Assembly: GCA_017520365.1 (NCBI GenBank)
Contig: JAFXFQ010000153.1
Location: forward strand, 1-9,227
Direction: 5' to 3'
Source: Clostridia bacterium
GTDB taxonomy: Bacteria > Bacillota > Clostridia > Oscillospirales > CAG-272
Length of the DNA stretch: 9,227 nucleotides
Positions 1 to 5,748 of the stretch are shown piece after piece; position 1 is the stretch's first letter, and the number at the start of each line of letters is the position of its first letter. The notes below the pieces were generated by a model that saw only the letters and a list, made by a program, of their open reading frames with translations, made no database searches and was not told where the DNA came from. Made by a program: the position numbers and the translations under genes.

Positions 1-87
1 GCAAACATAACATATACATCAATACCAAACGTCTGTAGCACAAGGATTGATAGCCATTTTGTCGCACAATTCTTCCATCTTGCTTTT

Positions 88-109
88 GGGACGTCGAGGG
101 CGCCGTCCC
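88..109. repeat. GC-rich hairpin upstream of the permease gene
   Basis: Inverted repeat GGGACG (88-93) / CGTCCC (104-109) with a 10-base loop, standing out as GC-rich in an AT-rich leader. No T-run follows on either strand, so it is not an obvious intrinsic terminator. From memory it resembles a short palindromic element scattered through intergenic regions of Oscillospiraceae genomes, but that cannot be verified here. Two smaller hairpins follow: CCGA/TCGG (142-153) and GTGTTA/TAACAC (157-177). No convincing gene was found in 1-220. The frame open on the minus strand at the left edge is too short to assign. Confidence 0.4.
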
Positions 110-219
110 CTACCATCACATCAATTTCTCCCCTTCAAACTCCGATTTGTCGGGATGTGTTACATTGTTTATAACACGGCAGATTGTTTCAGATATTTAT
201 TATTAAATGATAATTTCTA

Positions 220-248
220 TTGCGCTTTTATGTGAAAAAACGTATAAT
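220..248 (+). promoter_or_regulatory. Probable sigma-A promoter of the permease gene
   Basis: The -10 box TATAAT (243-248) is a perfect match and lies 17 bases after a weak -35 box TTGCGC (220-225). Transcription would start near 255, leaving a leader of only about 25 nt before the ATG at 281. A TTGACA at 253-258 has no matching -10 box and is not preferred. Confidence 0.55.
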
Positions 249-280
249 TATCTTGACAAATAAAAAAAGGACGTCTTTTT

Positions 281-1645
281 ATGCTGGAAAGATTATTTAA
301 ACTCAAGAAAAACAACACCAACGTAAAAAACGAGGTGGTTGCCGGTATCACCACGTTTATGACCATGGCGTACATACTGGCTGTCAACCCCAGTATTCTT
401 GCAGATGCGGGCATGGACCCTACTGCAGTTCTTATCGCCACGGCTCTTGCATCCTTTATTGCAACCGTTTGTATGGCACTGATAGCTAACCTGCCCTTCG
501 TGCTCTCCGCAGGAATGGGTCTCAACGCTTATCTCGCCTACACTGTTGTTCAGGGCATGGGCTACTCCTGGCAGATCGCACTGCTTGCAGTTTTTGCCGA
601 GGGAATCATTTTCATAGTTCTTTCCCTCACCAACGTTCGAGAGGCAATTTTCAACGCTATCCCCCTTACCCTCAAAAGAGGCGTTTCCGTAGGTATCGGT
701 CTGTTTATCGCCTTCATCGGTCTGCAGAATGCAGGTCTTGCAGTCGACTCCTCCACTCTCGTTACCATCACAAGCTTTACCGACAATTTCACCACCCACG
801 GCATCTGCGCACTGCTTGCCATCATCGGCCTGCTTATGACCGCTGTTCTTCACATTCGCGGCTTCAAGGGCTCCATCCTTATCGGCATCGTTGCCACATG
901 GATCATCGGAATCATATGCCAGCTGATAGGCATCTATGCCCCCAACCCTGATGCGGGCTTCTATTCTCTCATCCCCTCCTCCATTATTTCCTTTGATTTT
1001 TCAAAGCTCGGCGAGACCTTCGGCCAGTGCTTCAACGTTGCATGGAAGGACATCCGCATCCTTGACTTTATCGTTGTTATTTTTGCATTCCTTTTCGTTG
1101 ACCTGTTCGACACTCTCGGAACTCTTATCGGTGTTGCAACAAAGGCAAAAATGCTTGATGAAAAGGGTCGCCTTCCCGCTATTAAGCCTGCTCTTATGGC
1201 TGACGCAATCGGCACCACCTCAGGCGCAGTTCTTGGTACATCCACAGTAACCACCTTCGTTGAATCTGCCTCCGGTGTTGCCGCAGGCGGACGCACAGGT
1301 CTTACCTCCATCGTATCTGCGATCCTGTTCCTTCTCTCCACCCTGTTTGCACCTCTGTTCACCTCCATCCCCTCCTTTGCCACAGCACCTGCTCTCATTA
1401 TGGTAGGATTTTTGATGGTAAGCTCTGTAACAGAGATTCGCTTTGACGATGACAATCTGACAGAGGCTATTCCCGCATATATCGCCATCATCGCAATGCC
1501 TCTCTTTTACAGCATCTCCGAGGGTATCAGCCTTGGCATCATCTCCTACGTTGTGCTGAACCTCTGCACAGGAAAAGCAAAGAAGATCACTCCTCTTATG
1601 TACGTGCTTGCAGTGCTCTTCATTTTGAAGTATATTTTCCTTTGA
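281..1645 (+). CDS. NCS2/AzgA-type purine nucleobase permease (PbuG/PbuO-like)
   Basis: A 454-residue polytopic membrane protein of the AzgA/PbuG branch of the NCS2 (nucleobase:cation symporter-2) family. Such proteins take up adenine, guanine or hypoxanthine with protons for purine salvage. Hallmarks seen: an N-terminal segment with GITTFMTMAYIL, then SAGMGLNAYLAYT, then FVDLFDTLGTLIGVA at about residues 272-286, and GTSTVTTFVESASGVAAGG from about residue 319, which are the conserved substrate- and cation-binding half-helix regions. The remainder is mostly hydrophobic segments, consistent with 12-14 helices, and the length is typical. The start is supported by AAGGA at 267-271. It appears monocistronic, with its own promoter and a strong terminator at 1741. 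The family is clear, but the exact substrate cannot be read from sequence. No purine riboswitch is visible and the leader is too short for one. Confidence 0.93.
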   Translation: MLERLFKLKKNNTNVKNEVVAGITTFMTMAYILAVNPSILADAGMDPTAVLIATALASFIATVCMALIANLPFVLSAGMGLNAYLAYTVVQGMGYSWQIALLAVFAEGIIFIVLSLTNVREAIFNAIPLTLKRGVSVGIGLFIAFIGLQNAGLAVDSSTLVTITSFTDNFTTHGICALLAIIGLLMTAVLHIRGFKGSILIGIVATWIIGIICQLIGIYAPNPDAGFYSLIPSSIISFDFSKLGETFGQCFNVAWKDIRILDFIVVIFAFLFVDLFDTLGTLIGVATKAKMLDEKGRLPAIKPALMADAIGTTSGAVLGTSTVTTFVESASGVAAGGRTGLTSIVSAILFLLSTLFAPLFTSIPSFATAPALIMVGFLMVSSVTEIRFDDDNLTEAIPAYIAIIAMPLFYSISEGISLGIISYVVLNLCTGKAKKITPLMYVLAVLFILKYIFL

Positions 1646-1740
1646 TCCACAGACAGCAGCTACATACTGTTACAAAAGCTGTCAAAGGCCTCAAAAGAAT
1701 TCCGGATCCAAGTCAGTTAAAGGTTACATAATAAACCCGA

Positions 1741-1771
1741 GAAGCTGTCGCCATGCGACAGCTTCTTTTTT
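1741..1771 (+). terminator. Intrinsic terminator after the permease gene
   Basis: Perfect 11-bp stem GAAGCTGTCGC (1741-1751) / GCGACAGCTTC (1755-1765) with a 3-base loop, followed by six T residues (1766-1771). It lies about 95 bases after the permease stop codon. Confidence 0.92.
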
Positions 1772-1814
1772 GTTTTCATCGTACCTCAGAAAAAACAAAC
1801 AAATTTGCAGTTTT

Positions 1815-1850
1815 ATAAAACCCAAAAGGGTATCGCTGCCACCTATCATT
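1815..1850 (+). repeat. Degenerate ~40-bp repeat, copy A
   Basis: Begins ATAAAACCC and continues through a short CCC-AAAA-GGG hairpin to GCTGCCACCTAT. It aligns with copies B (1988-2028) and C (2074-2114) over the leading ATAAAACC and the central GCT.CCAC.TAT block, and diverges at its right end. Its start lies 173 bases before that of copy B, about twice the 86-base B-to-C spacing. Function unknown. Confidence 0.5.
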
Positions 1851-1875
1851 AAAGAGAAAGGTGGCGATGCTTTTT
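1834..1875 (+). promoter_or_regulatory. Hairpin that could hide a ribosome binding site or act as a weak terminator
   Basis: GCCACCT (1838-1844) pairs with AGGTGGC (1859-1865) around a 14-base loop. Imperfect pairing with one mismatch extends it to 1834/1869, and five T residues follow (1871-1875). The 3' arm contains AAAGGTGG, the only ribosome-binding-like site for the small ORF at 1874, so folding would mask it. The structure could equally be a second terminator behind the permease gene. It overlaps the right half of repeat copy A. Confidence 0.4.
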
Positions 1876-2002
1876 GAGAGAGCACTACAATCTGTATTAT
1901 CTTTTTTTGGAGGATAAGCTCAAAAACCGGCTGCCTGCGGAGAAAAAAGAAAAATTTTTCGAAAAGCTGAAAAAAATATTTGAAAACATAAAACCTCCGT
2001 AA
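1874..2002 (+). CDS. Possible 42-residue small protein, TTG start
   Basis: An open frame with a TTG start gives a charged amphipathic peptide of 42 residues. It has an aromatic head (EHYNLYYLFLEDKL) and a Lys/Glu-rich tail (KEKFFEKLKKIFENIKPP) ending in TAA. AAAGGTGG at 1857-1864 lies about nine bases upstream. The tail would form an amphipathic helix with Phe, Leu and Ile on one face. No family is recognised. The composition looks more protein-like than the antisense frames, but the ORF is short, the start is non-ATG, and its last codons lie in repeat copy B. An overlapping 16-codon ATG frame (1867-1917) shares the same site and could be a leader peptide or chance. It may be the remnant of a longer gene. 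Confidence 0.3.
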   Translation: MREHYNLYYLFLEDKLKNRLPAEKKEKFFEKLKKIFENIKPP

Positions 2003-2028
2003 GGCTGATTCCCACTTATAAGTATAAC
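1988..2028 (+). repeat. Degenerate ~40-bp repeat, copy B
   Basis: A 41-base unit starting ATAAAACCT and ending in CCCACTTATAAGTATAAC. It is the same length as copy C and matches it closely at both ends (the first nine bases, and 16 of the last 18), with a diverged middle. A short CCT...AGG hairpin occupies the middle, where copy A has CCC...GGG and copy C has CTT...AAG. Confidence 0.65.
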
Positions 2029-2073
2029 CGAAGGGCAGCATTCAAGGTTTAAAAAAATAAAAAAATCAAAATA

Positions 2074-2114
2074 ATAAAACCTTTTAAGATACGGCTCCCA
2101 CTTATAGGTACAAC
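2074..2114 (+). repeat. Degenerate ~40-bp repeat, copy C
   Basis: A 41-base unit starting ATAAAACCT and containing GCTCCCACTTATAGGTA near its right end. It starts 86 bases after copy B and ends 43 bases before the next gene, so it probably lies in the leader of that transcript or marks a mobile or structured element there. The intervening sequence (2029-2073) is A-rich and otherwise featureless. Confidence 0.65.
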
Positions 2115-2157
2115 AAAAAAATAAGAAATAAAACATAACATTCGGAGGAAAACAAAA

Positions 2158-2883
2158 ATGGCTAAAACTACTAACTGCTGCTTCTGCAAGAAGGAACTGA
2201 CAAAGGGATTTTTCAACGGCAACGCTGACACACTTGAGGTAGCACCCCTTGTAGACCTCACCTGCTGTGCGGATTGTGCAAATGAGCTGAAAAAGGCAGC
2301 CAAGGCTGAAAAGGATCGTTTCGGCATAAAGCTTGCCAACTACAAGAGAGCAACAAACTCAAAGCCCGCAAAGGAAGAGATCGCAGAGATGTTTTTAAAG
2401 TATCTCGACGAAATGGAGTGCAACGAGGGCAACCTTGAATATCTGATGCCCCTCGGCTTTGACAGATTCTACTGGATGGGCGCCAACGGCACCTTCATGG
2501 CGAAGGAATATCAGCAGGGATTCATAAACAGCGACGCTTCTGCAAAATACATGGTCAAGACACTGCAGACCTCCATGAAGGCAGTCACAAAAGAAGTACG
2601 CTACTTCAACAAAAACCACGTTACAAAGCTGGAATTCCGCCGTGTGGGCATAGGCGATCCCCTGTCGCTAACCTCCATCGCATATTCCTATGAGATCAGG
2701 CTCAACGACGAGAAATGCATGACCTACAAGCCCTGCATCACAAGAACCGCCGTTATCGGCAAGGGATTTTTGGGATTCTTCTGTGCAAAGTCCGCATCCA
2801 GGCAGATGCAGGCGATTCTTGAGCGATTCAGAGATCACATCGGCTCCGACCTTCCCGTAGTTGAGGTAAAAAAATTTAAGTAA
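2158..2883 (+). CDS. Hypothetical protein with N-terminal zinc-ribbon-like cysteines
   Basis: I do not recognise this 241-residue protein. Residues 7-40 carry two cysteine clusters, CCFC (7-10) and CCADC (36-40), the spacing of a treble-clef or zinc-ribbon knuckle pair, so a structural zinc site is likely. A Lys/Ala/Glu-rich helical stretch follows (about 42-90). The remaining ~150 residues are mixed alpha/beta with several aromatics (FDRFYWMG at about 101-108) and an IRLNDEK segment, with no known catalytic motif. There is no signal peptide or membrane segment, so it is probably cytoplasmic. The start is secured by GGAGGA at 2144-2149. The small membrane-protein gene follows 35 bases later with no terminator between, so the two are probably co-transcribed. 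The nearest possible control elements are repeat copies B and C. Confidence 0.8.
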   Translation: MAKTTNCCFCKKELTKGFFNGNADTLEVAPLVDLTCCADCANELKKAAKAEKDRFGIKLANYKRATNSKPAKEEIAEMFLKYLDEMECNEGNLEYLMPLGFDRFYWMGANGTFMAKEYQQGFINSDASAKYMVKTLQTSMKAVTKEVRYFNKNHVTKLEFRRVGIGDPLSLTSIAYSYEIRLNDEKCMTYKPCITRTAVIGKGFLGFFCAKSASRQMQAILERFRDHIGSDLPVVEVKKFK

Positions 2884-2918
2884 TCAAAAAAACAAAACAA
2901 AAAAAGAGGTAAAAATAA

Positions 2919-3212
2919 ATGAAACAAGAAGCAAAAAATCTGCTTATCAGACACATCGTTATCGCAGCAGTCGCATGGACAGCCGCAGCAGTAGTATTCA
3001 TGAGCCTTGCCAGCTCAGGCGTGATCCTCGGCATACTGGCAGGCTTAATGTGTGCAGGCGTTCCCTTTGCATGGAAATGGCTTTCAGGCATTTTCATCTC
3101 TCTTTCCATCTACACACTGGTGATAAAGCTTGTTCTCTCCATATTCCTTGGCTGGATAGCTCTCCCCATCGTTATCGTCAAGGATATTTACTGTGTTGTT
3201 ACCGCTGCATAA
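2919..3212 (+). CDS. Small hydrophobic membrane protein, unknown function
   Basis: A 97-residue protein that is almost entirely hydrophobic after a short basic head (MKQEAKNLLIRH). About three membrane helices can be drawn, near residues 12-31, 33-52 and 57-85, with W50, K53 and W54 at an interface. No family is recognised. AGAGG at 2905-2909 supports the start, about nine bases from the ATG. The gene sits 35 bases after the zinc-ribbon-like gene and ends 13 bases before a bidirectional terminator, so it is the last gene of that unit. A membrane partner for the preceding soluble protein is possible but is inference from adjacency only. Confidence 0.75.
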   Translation: MKQEAKNLLIRHIVIAAVAWTAAAVVFMSLASSGVILGILAGLMCAGVPFAWKWLSGIFISLSIYTLVIKLVLSIFLGWIALPIVIVKDIYCVVTAA

Positions 3213-3225
3213 AGCGGACAACAAG

Positions 3226-3252
3226 AAAACCCGTCACTGAGTGACGGGTTTT
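3226..3252. terminator. Bidirectional intrinsic terminator
   Basis: Perfect stem CCCGTCAC (3230-3237) / GTGACGGG (3241-3248) with a 3-base loop, flanked by AAAA on the left and TTTT on the right. It therefore works for both convergent units: the plus-strand pair ending at 3212 and the minus-strand ribosomal operon ending at 3276. Confidence 0.93.
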
Positions 3253-3275
3253 GATCTTTTATTATTCAAAAGCTA

Positions 3276-3968
3276 TCAGCCGATCTTGGAAGCGTTAACC
3301 TTGATTCCGGGGCCCATTGTGGAAGCAATGGTGCAGCTCTTGATGTACTGACCCTTTGCTGCAGCAGGCTTAGCCTTGATGATAGCAGACATGAGAGTGT
3401 TGAAGTTCTCTTCAAGCTTCTCGCCGCCGAAGGATGCCTTACCGATGGGGCAGTGGATGATGTTGGTCTTATCGAGACGGTACTCGATCTTACCTGCCTT
3501 AGCCTCAGTTACAGCTCTTGCAACATCAGGTGTTACAGTGCCTGCCTTGGGGTTAGGCATAAGTCCCTTAGGACCGAGAACCTTACCGAGACGGCCGATA
3601 GTTGCCATCATATCGGGGGATGCGATAACAACGTCGAACTCGAACCAGTTTTCCTTCATGATCTTCTCAACCATGTCCATCTCGCCTACATAGTCAGCGC
3701 CTGCAGCTCTTGCAGCCTCTGCCTTGTCGCCCTTTGCGAATACGAGAGTACGAACTGTCTTACCGGTACCGTTGGGGAGTACTACCGCACCACGAACCTG
3801 CTGGTCTGCGTGACGGGAGTCTACACCGAGACGTACGTGAAGCTCGATTGTTTCATCGAACTTTGCCTTGGATGTCTCGCATACGAGCTTGATAGCCTCT
3901 GCGGGATCGTATGCCTTGGACTTATCGATGAGCTCTGCGCTCTGCTTATACTTCTTACCCTTAAACAT
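3276..3968 (-). CDS. rplA: 50S ribosomal protein L1
   Basis: A 230-residue L1, full length for the bacterial family. It forms the mobile L1 stalk of the large subunit on 23S rRNA helices 76-78, helps release E-site tRNA, and commonly represses its own operon by binding the mRNA. The L1 signature GRLGKVLGPKGLMPNPKAG is seen at residues 125-143, with PNGTGK at 65-70 and the C-terminal GPGIKVN. The ATG is preceded by AGGAGGT, which overlaps the rplK stop codon (TAAGGAGGT), so the two are translationally linked 14 bases apart. It is the last gene of the operon: a terminator follows 24 bases after its stop, where rplJ and rplL would often be found. Confidence 0.98.
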   Translation of the reverse strand: MFKGKKYKQSAELIDKSKAYDPAEAIKLVCETSKAKFDETIELHVRLGVDSRHADQQVRGAVVLPNGTGKTVRTLVFAKGDKAEAARAAGADYVGEMDMVEKIMKENWFEFDVVIASPDMMATIGRLGKVLGPKGLMPNPKAGTVTPDVARAVTEAKAGKIEYRLDKTNIIHCPIGKASFGGEKLEENFNTLMSAIIKAKPAAAKGQYIKSCTIASTMGPGIKVNASKIG

Positions 3969-3982
3969 TGCTCGTAACCTCC

Positions 3983-4408
3983 TTATTCCTCAACTGTTAC
4001 GCCCATGGAGCGTGCTGTACCTGCAACCATGCTCATTGCAGCCTCGATGGAGCCTGCATTGAGGTCGGGCATCTTTGTTTCAGCGATCTGCTTAACCTGA
4101 TCCTTGGTGATCTTTGCAACCTTGTCACGGTTAGGCTTGCCGGAACCGCTCTCGATACCTGCTGCCTTCTTGATAAGAACTGCTGCAGGAGGAGTCTTTG
4201 TGATGAATGTGAAGGAACGGTCAGCATATACTGTGATTACTACAGGGATGATGAGACCGATATCGTTCTTTGTTCTTTCGTTGAACTCTTTTGTAAAGTT
4301 AGGGATGGCTACACCGTATGCACCGAGTGCGGGACCTACAGGAGGCTGGGGAGTTGCCTTACCTGCGGGAAGCTGAAGCTTAATATAGCCGATAATTTTC
4401 TTTGCCAT
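3983..4408 (-). CDS. rplK: 50S ribosomal protein L11
   Basis: A 141-residue L11, the usual length. It binds the GTPase-associated region of 23S rRNA at the base of the L7/L12 stalk, and is needed for factor-dependent GTP hydrolysis and for sensing by RelA. The N-terminal proline-rich element PAGKATPQPPVGPALGAYG starts at residue 15, and the C-terminal RNA-binding domain ends MVAGTARSMGVTVEE. The segment after GPALG reads AYGVAIPNFTKEFN, where most bacterial L11 proteins have roughly QHGVNIMEFCKAFN, a local departure from consensus. The ATG is set by GGAGGT (minus strand of 4417-4422), eight bases upstream. A structured 96-bp spacer separates it from nusG. Confidence 0.98.
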   Translation of the reverse strand: MAKKIIGYIKLQLPAGKATPQPPVGPALGAYGVAIPNFTKEFNERTKNDIGLIIPVVITVYADRSFTFITKTPPAAVLIKKAAGIESGSGKPNRDKVAKITKDQVKQIAETKMPDLNAGSIEAAMSMVAGTARSMGVTVEE

Positions 4409-4426
4409 AATAATTTACCTCCGTAT

Positions 4427-4487
4427 GTGGTTTAGACGGGAGACTCAAAAAATTTTCTCCCTCCCACGTTTGTGCCGTAAGTGGCAC
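4427..4487 (-). promoter_or_regulatory. Structured leader between nusG and rplK, candidate L1-binding autoregulatory site
   Basis: On the minus strand GTGG pairs with CCAC (4464-4467 / 4427-4430) and GGGAGA with TCTCCC (4456-4461 / 4438-4443). They are separated by an asymmetric internal loop of 2 versus 7 bases. A second hairpin, GTGCC/GGCAC (4472-4487), precedes it. Two helices joined by an asymmetric loop just before the L11 ribosome binding site is the general shape of L1-binding mRNA sites that mimic 23S rRNA, known for L11-L1 operons. The assignment is by structure and position, not by a verified consensus. Confidence 0.5.
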
Positions 4488-4504
4488 CGCCTGCCCATTG
4501 GGAC

Positions 4505-5047
4505 TTATTCAGCCAGACGCTTTATCTCCTTGATGCTTGCCTTGATAGGCATATCACGGCCAACTGCGGATACGATGATCGTTACGTCGCCGCCTTCGGA
4601 GATCTCGGCAAGTTTGCCTGAGTATCCGGCAAAGATTCCCTCTGCGATGGTTACCATATCGCCGATTGCGAATGCATCATCTGCAGAAGCGGGTGCGCCG
4701 CCGAGAAGGAATTCAACCTCTTCCTCGGTAAGGGGTACGGGTTTTGATCCGGGGCCTACAAAGCCTGTAACACCGCGGATGTTTCTTACAACGTGCCAGC
4801 TCTCATCGCACATTACCATTCTGATAAGCACGTATGAGGGGAGAAGCTTTGCCTCAGAGGTCTTTGCCTCCTCGCCTTCGCCCTCCGTTACGCTCTCCAT
4901 AGGAATGCGAACGTCAGTTATAAGATCCTGCATACCTCTGTTTTCGACGATCTTTTCGAGATTTGCTTTGACCTTGTTTTCATAGCCGGAGTAGGTATGT
5001 GCTACATACCATCTCATGCCGGCATTCATCTCATTGATATCGCTCAT
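4505..5047 (-). CDS. nusG: Transcription termination/antitermination factor NusG
   Basis: A 180-residue NusG. The NGN domain (about residues 11-115) opens with the family signature RWYVAHTYSGYENKVKANL and contains LLPSYVLIRM and VVRNIRGVTGFVGPG. It binds the RNA polymerase clamp to control pausing and, with S10 or Rho, coupling and termination. The C-terminal KOW domain (about 127-180) reads GDMVTIAEGIFAGYSGKLAEI. Its closing strand (DMPIKASIKEIKRL) differs from the common TPVELEFDQVEK-like ending. The start chosen has a GAGGAG site that overlaps the secE stop codon. In-frame ATG codons at residues 7 and 11 are possible but lack an equally good site. Confidence 0.96.
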   Translation of the reverse strand: MSDINEMNAGMRWYVAHTYSGYENKVKANLEKIVENRGMQDLITDVRIPMESVTEGEGEEAKTSEAKLLPSYVLIRMVMCDESWHVVRNIRGVTGFVGPGSKPVPLTEEEVEFLLGGAPASADDAFAIGDMVTIAEGIFAGYSGKLAEISEGGDVTIIVSAVGRDMPIKASIKEIKRLAE

Positions 5048-5061
5048 TTCAGGATTTCTCC

Positions 5062-5289
5062 TCAGATGATAATACCGAGAATGGTGATGAACTTAGAAAA
5101 TACAAAGTCAACCACACCGGTTGCTGCAGCCACAATGATAAGTGCTACAACTACCATGATAGTGTTTGCGCGAAGAGCCTTAGGACTTGTCCATACGACT
5201 TTCTTCATCTCAGACTTAACACTGCGAAGCCATGCAAAAATGCGAGAGAAAAAGGACTTCACCTTTGAGGTCTTTTCTTTTTCAGCCAT
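5062..5289 (-). CDS. secE: Preprotein translocase subunit SecE
   Basis: A 75-residue, single-helix SecE of the short Firmicute type. It clamps SecY in the SecYEG protein-conducting channel of the plasma membrane. A basic N-terminal region is followed by the conserved amphipathic segment RSVKSEMKKVVWTSPKALR (22-40) and one membrane helix (about 43-72). AAGGAG upstream of the ATG overlaps the rpmG stop codon (TAAAGGAG), with 13 bases between the genes. Its own stop overlaps the nusG ribosome binding site. Position between rpmG and nusG is the standard order and confirms the call for a short protein. Confidence 0.95.
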   Translation of the reverse strand: MAEKEKTSKVKSFFSRIFAWLRSVKSEMKKVVWTSPKALRANTIMVVVALIIVAAATGVVDFVFSKFITILGIII

Positions 5290-5302
5290 TTGTTTCTCTC
5301 CT

Positions 5303-5452
5303 TTACTTTGTTTCCTTGTGCATTGTGTGCTTACGGCAGAAACGGCAATACTTGTTCATCTCGAGTCTGTCGGGATCGTTCTTCTTGTTCTTCTTTGTGT
5401 CGTAGTTGCGCTGCTTGCACTCACTGCACGCGAGAGTGATCTTAACTCTCAT
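5303..5452 (-). CDS. rpmG: 50S ribosomal protein L33, zinc-binding form
   Basis: A 49-residue L33, the usual length, in the large subunit near the E site. It begins MRVKITLACSEC and has both cysteine pairs, C9/C12 and C36/C39 (YCRFC), so it is the zinc-binding (C+) type. Firmicutes often carry a zinc-free paralogue for zinc starvation, but none is in this window. The frame is open 39 codons further upstream, but the start at 5452 is preferred: AGGAGGT (minus strand of 5460-5466) lies seven bases away and it matches family length. It is the first gene of the operon, behind a leader of about 125 nt. Confidence 0.96.
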   Translation of the reverse strand: MRVKITLACSECKQRNYDTKKNKKNDPDRLEMNKYCRFCRKHTMHKETK

Positions 5453-5473
5453 TGTCGGTACCTCCTGTGTATT

Positions 5474-5509
5474 CGGACATCCGTCCGTGAATTTGGCGAC
5501 AAGGTCGCC
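5474..5509 (-). promoter_or_regulatory. Two hairpins in the rpmG leader
   Basis: The untranslated leader of the ribosomal operon contains the perfect hairpin GGCGAC/GTCGCC (5495-5509, 3-base loop) and then CGGAC/GTCCG (5474-5487, 4-base loop). The latter ends just before the rpmG ribosome binding site. They suggest RNA-level control of L33 and of the operon, but no known leader motif was recognised. Confidence 0.35.
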
Positions 5510-5583
5510 AGCACCTTCCTCCGGGGCTTTTTTCTGCCTTTTTAAAGGGCACAAAAAAAGAACCCTCAATCAGAGGTAGTGAT

Positions 5584-5612
5584 ATTATAGCACTCCCCCT
5601 TCCGTTTGTCAA
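5584..5612 (-). promoter_or_regulatory. Perfect sigma-A promoter of the rpmG-rplA operon
   Basis: On the minus strand TTGACA (5607-5612) and TATAAT (5584-5589) both match consensus exactly with a 17-base spacer. Transcription should start near 5577, about 125 nt before rpmG. Such a strong promoter fits a ribosomal protein operon. Confidence 0.9.
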
Positions 5613-5673
5613 CATTTTTTTTACTAATATTGAATATTTTGTGTATTGGCTTTTTTTGCCGTATCCTGCGCCC

Positions 5674-5702
5674 TTGACACACTGTGTCGGCAATGGTATA
5701 AT
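5674..5702 (+). promoter_or_regulatory. Perfect sigma-A promoter of the large secreted protein gene
   Basis: TTGACA (5674-5679), 17-base spacer, TATAAT (5697-5702), both exact. The start would lie near 5709, giving a 40-nt leader. The inverted repeat GACAC/GTGTC (5676-5688) overlaps the -35 box and the spacer, and a wider one, TTGCCG (5656-5661) / CGGCAA (5688-5693), flanks it. Either could be an operator. Confidence 0.88.
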
Positions 5703-5748
5703 TATTGTAGAAAATTGTTGCCAGATATGATCCCGAAAGGATATACAT

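Noticed and set aside
47..235. 62-codon plus-strand ORF before the permease
   Set aside because: No ribosome binding site, runs through three hairpins and the promoter, and its composition is not protein-like.
220..280. Purine riboswitch before the permease gene
   Set aside because: The -10 box at 243-248 leaves a leader of about 25 nt, far too short for a purine aptamer, and no aptamer-like conserved loops are visible upstream.
293..853. Long antisense ORFs within the permease gene
   Set aside because: Shadows of a well-supported coding frame. The same applies to the antisense frames within rplA, rplK, nusG and the large secreted gene.
1815..2114. CRISPR array
   Set aside because: Only three copies, poorly conserved in the middle, unequal spacing, and no cas genes nearby.
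1724..2136. Two overlapping minus-strand ORFs carrying similar YKWE..L.RFY peptides
   Set aside because: The peptide similarity comes from repeat copies B and C read in antisense. The copies lie in different frames (86-bp offset), one ORF crosses a terminator, and neither has a ribosome binding site.
5303..5569. 88-residue version of L33 starting upstream
   Set aside because: The extra 39 codons run through the leader hairpins, lack a ribosome binding site, and exceed family length. The 5452 start has AGGAGGT at the right distance.
5530..5580. Attenuator-type terminator early in the rpmG leader
   Set aside because: A T7 run on the minus strand follows a CCTC/GAGG pairing of only four base pairs, too weak to call.
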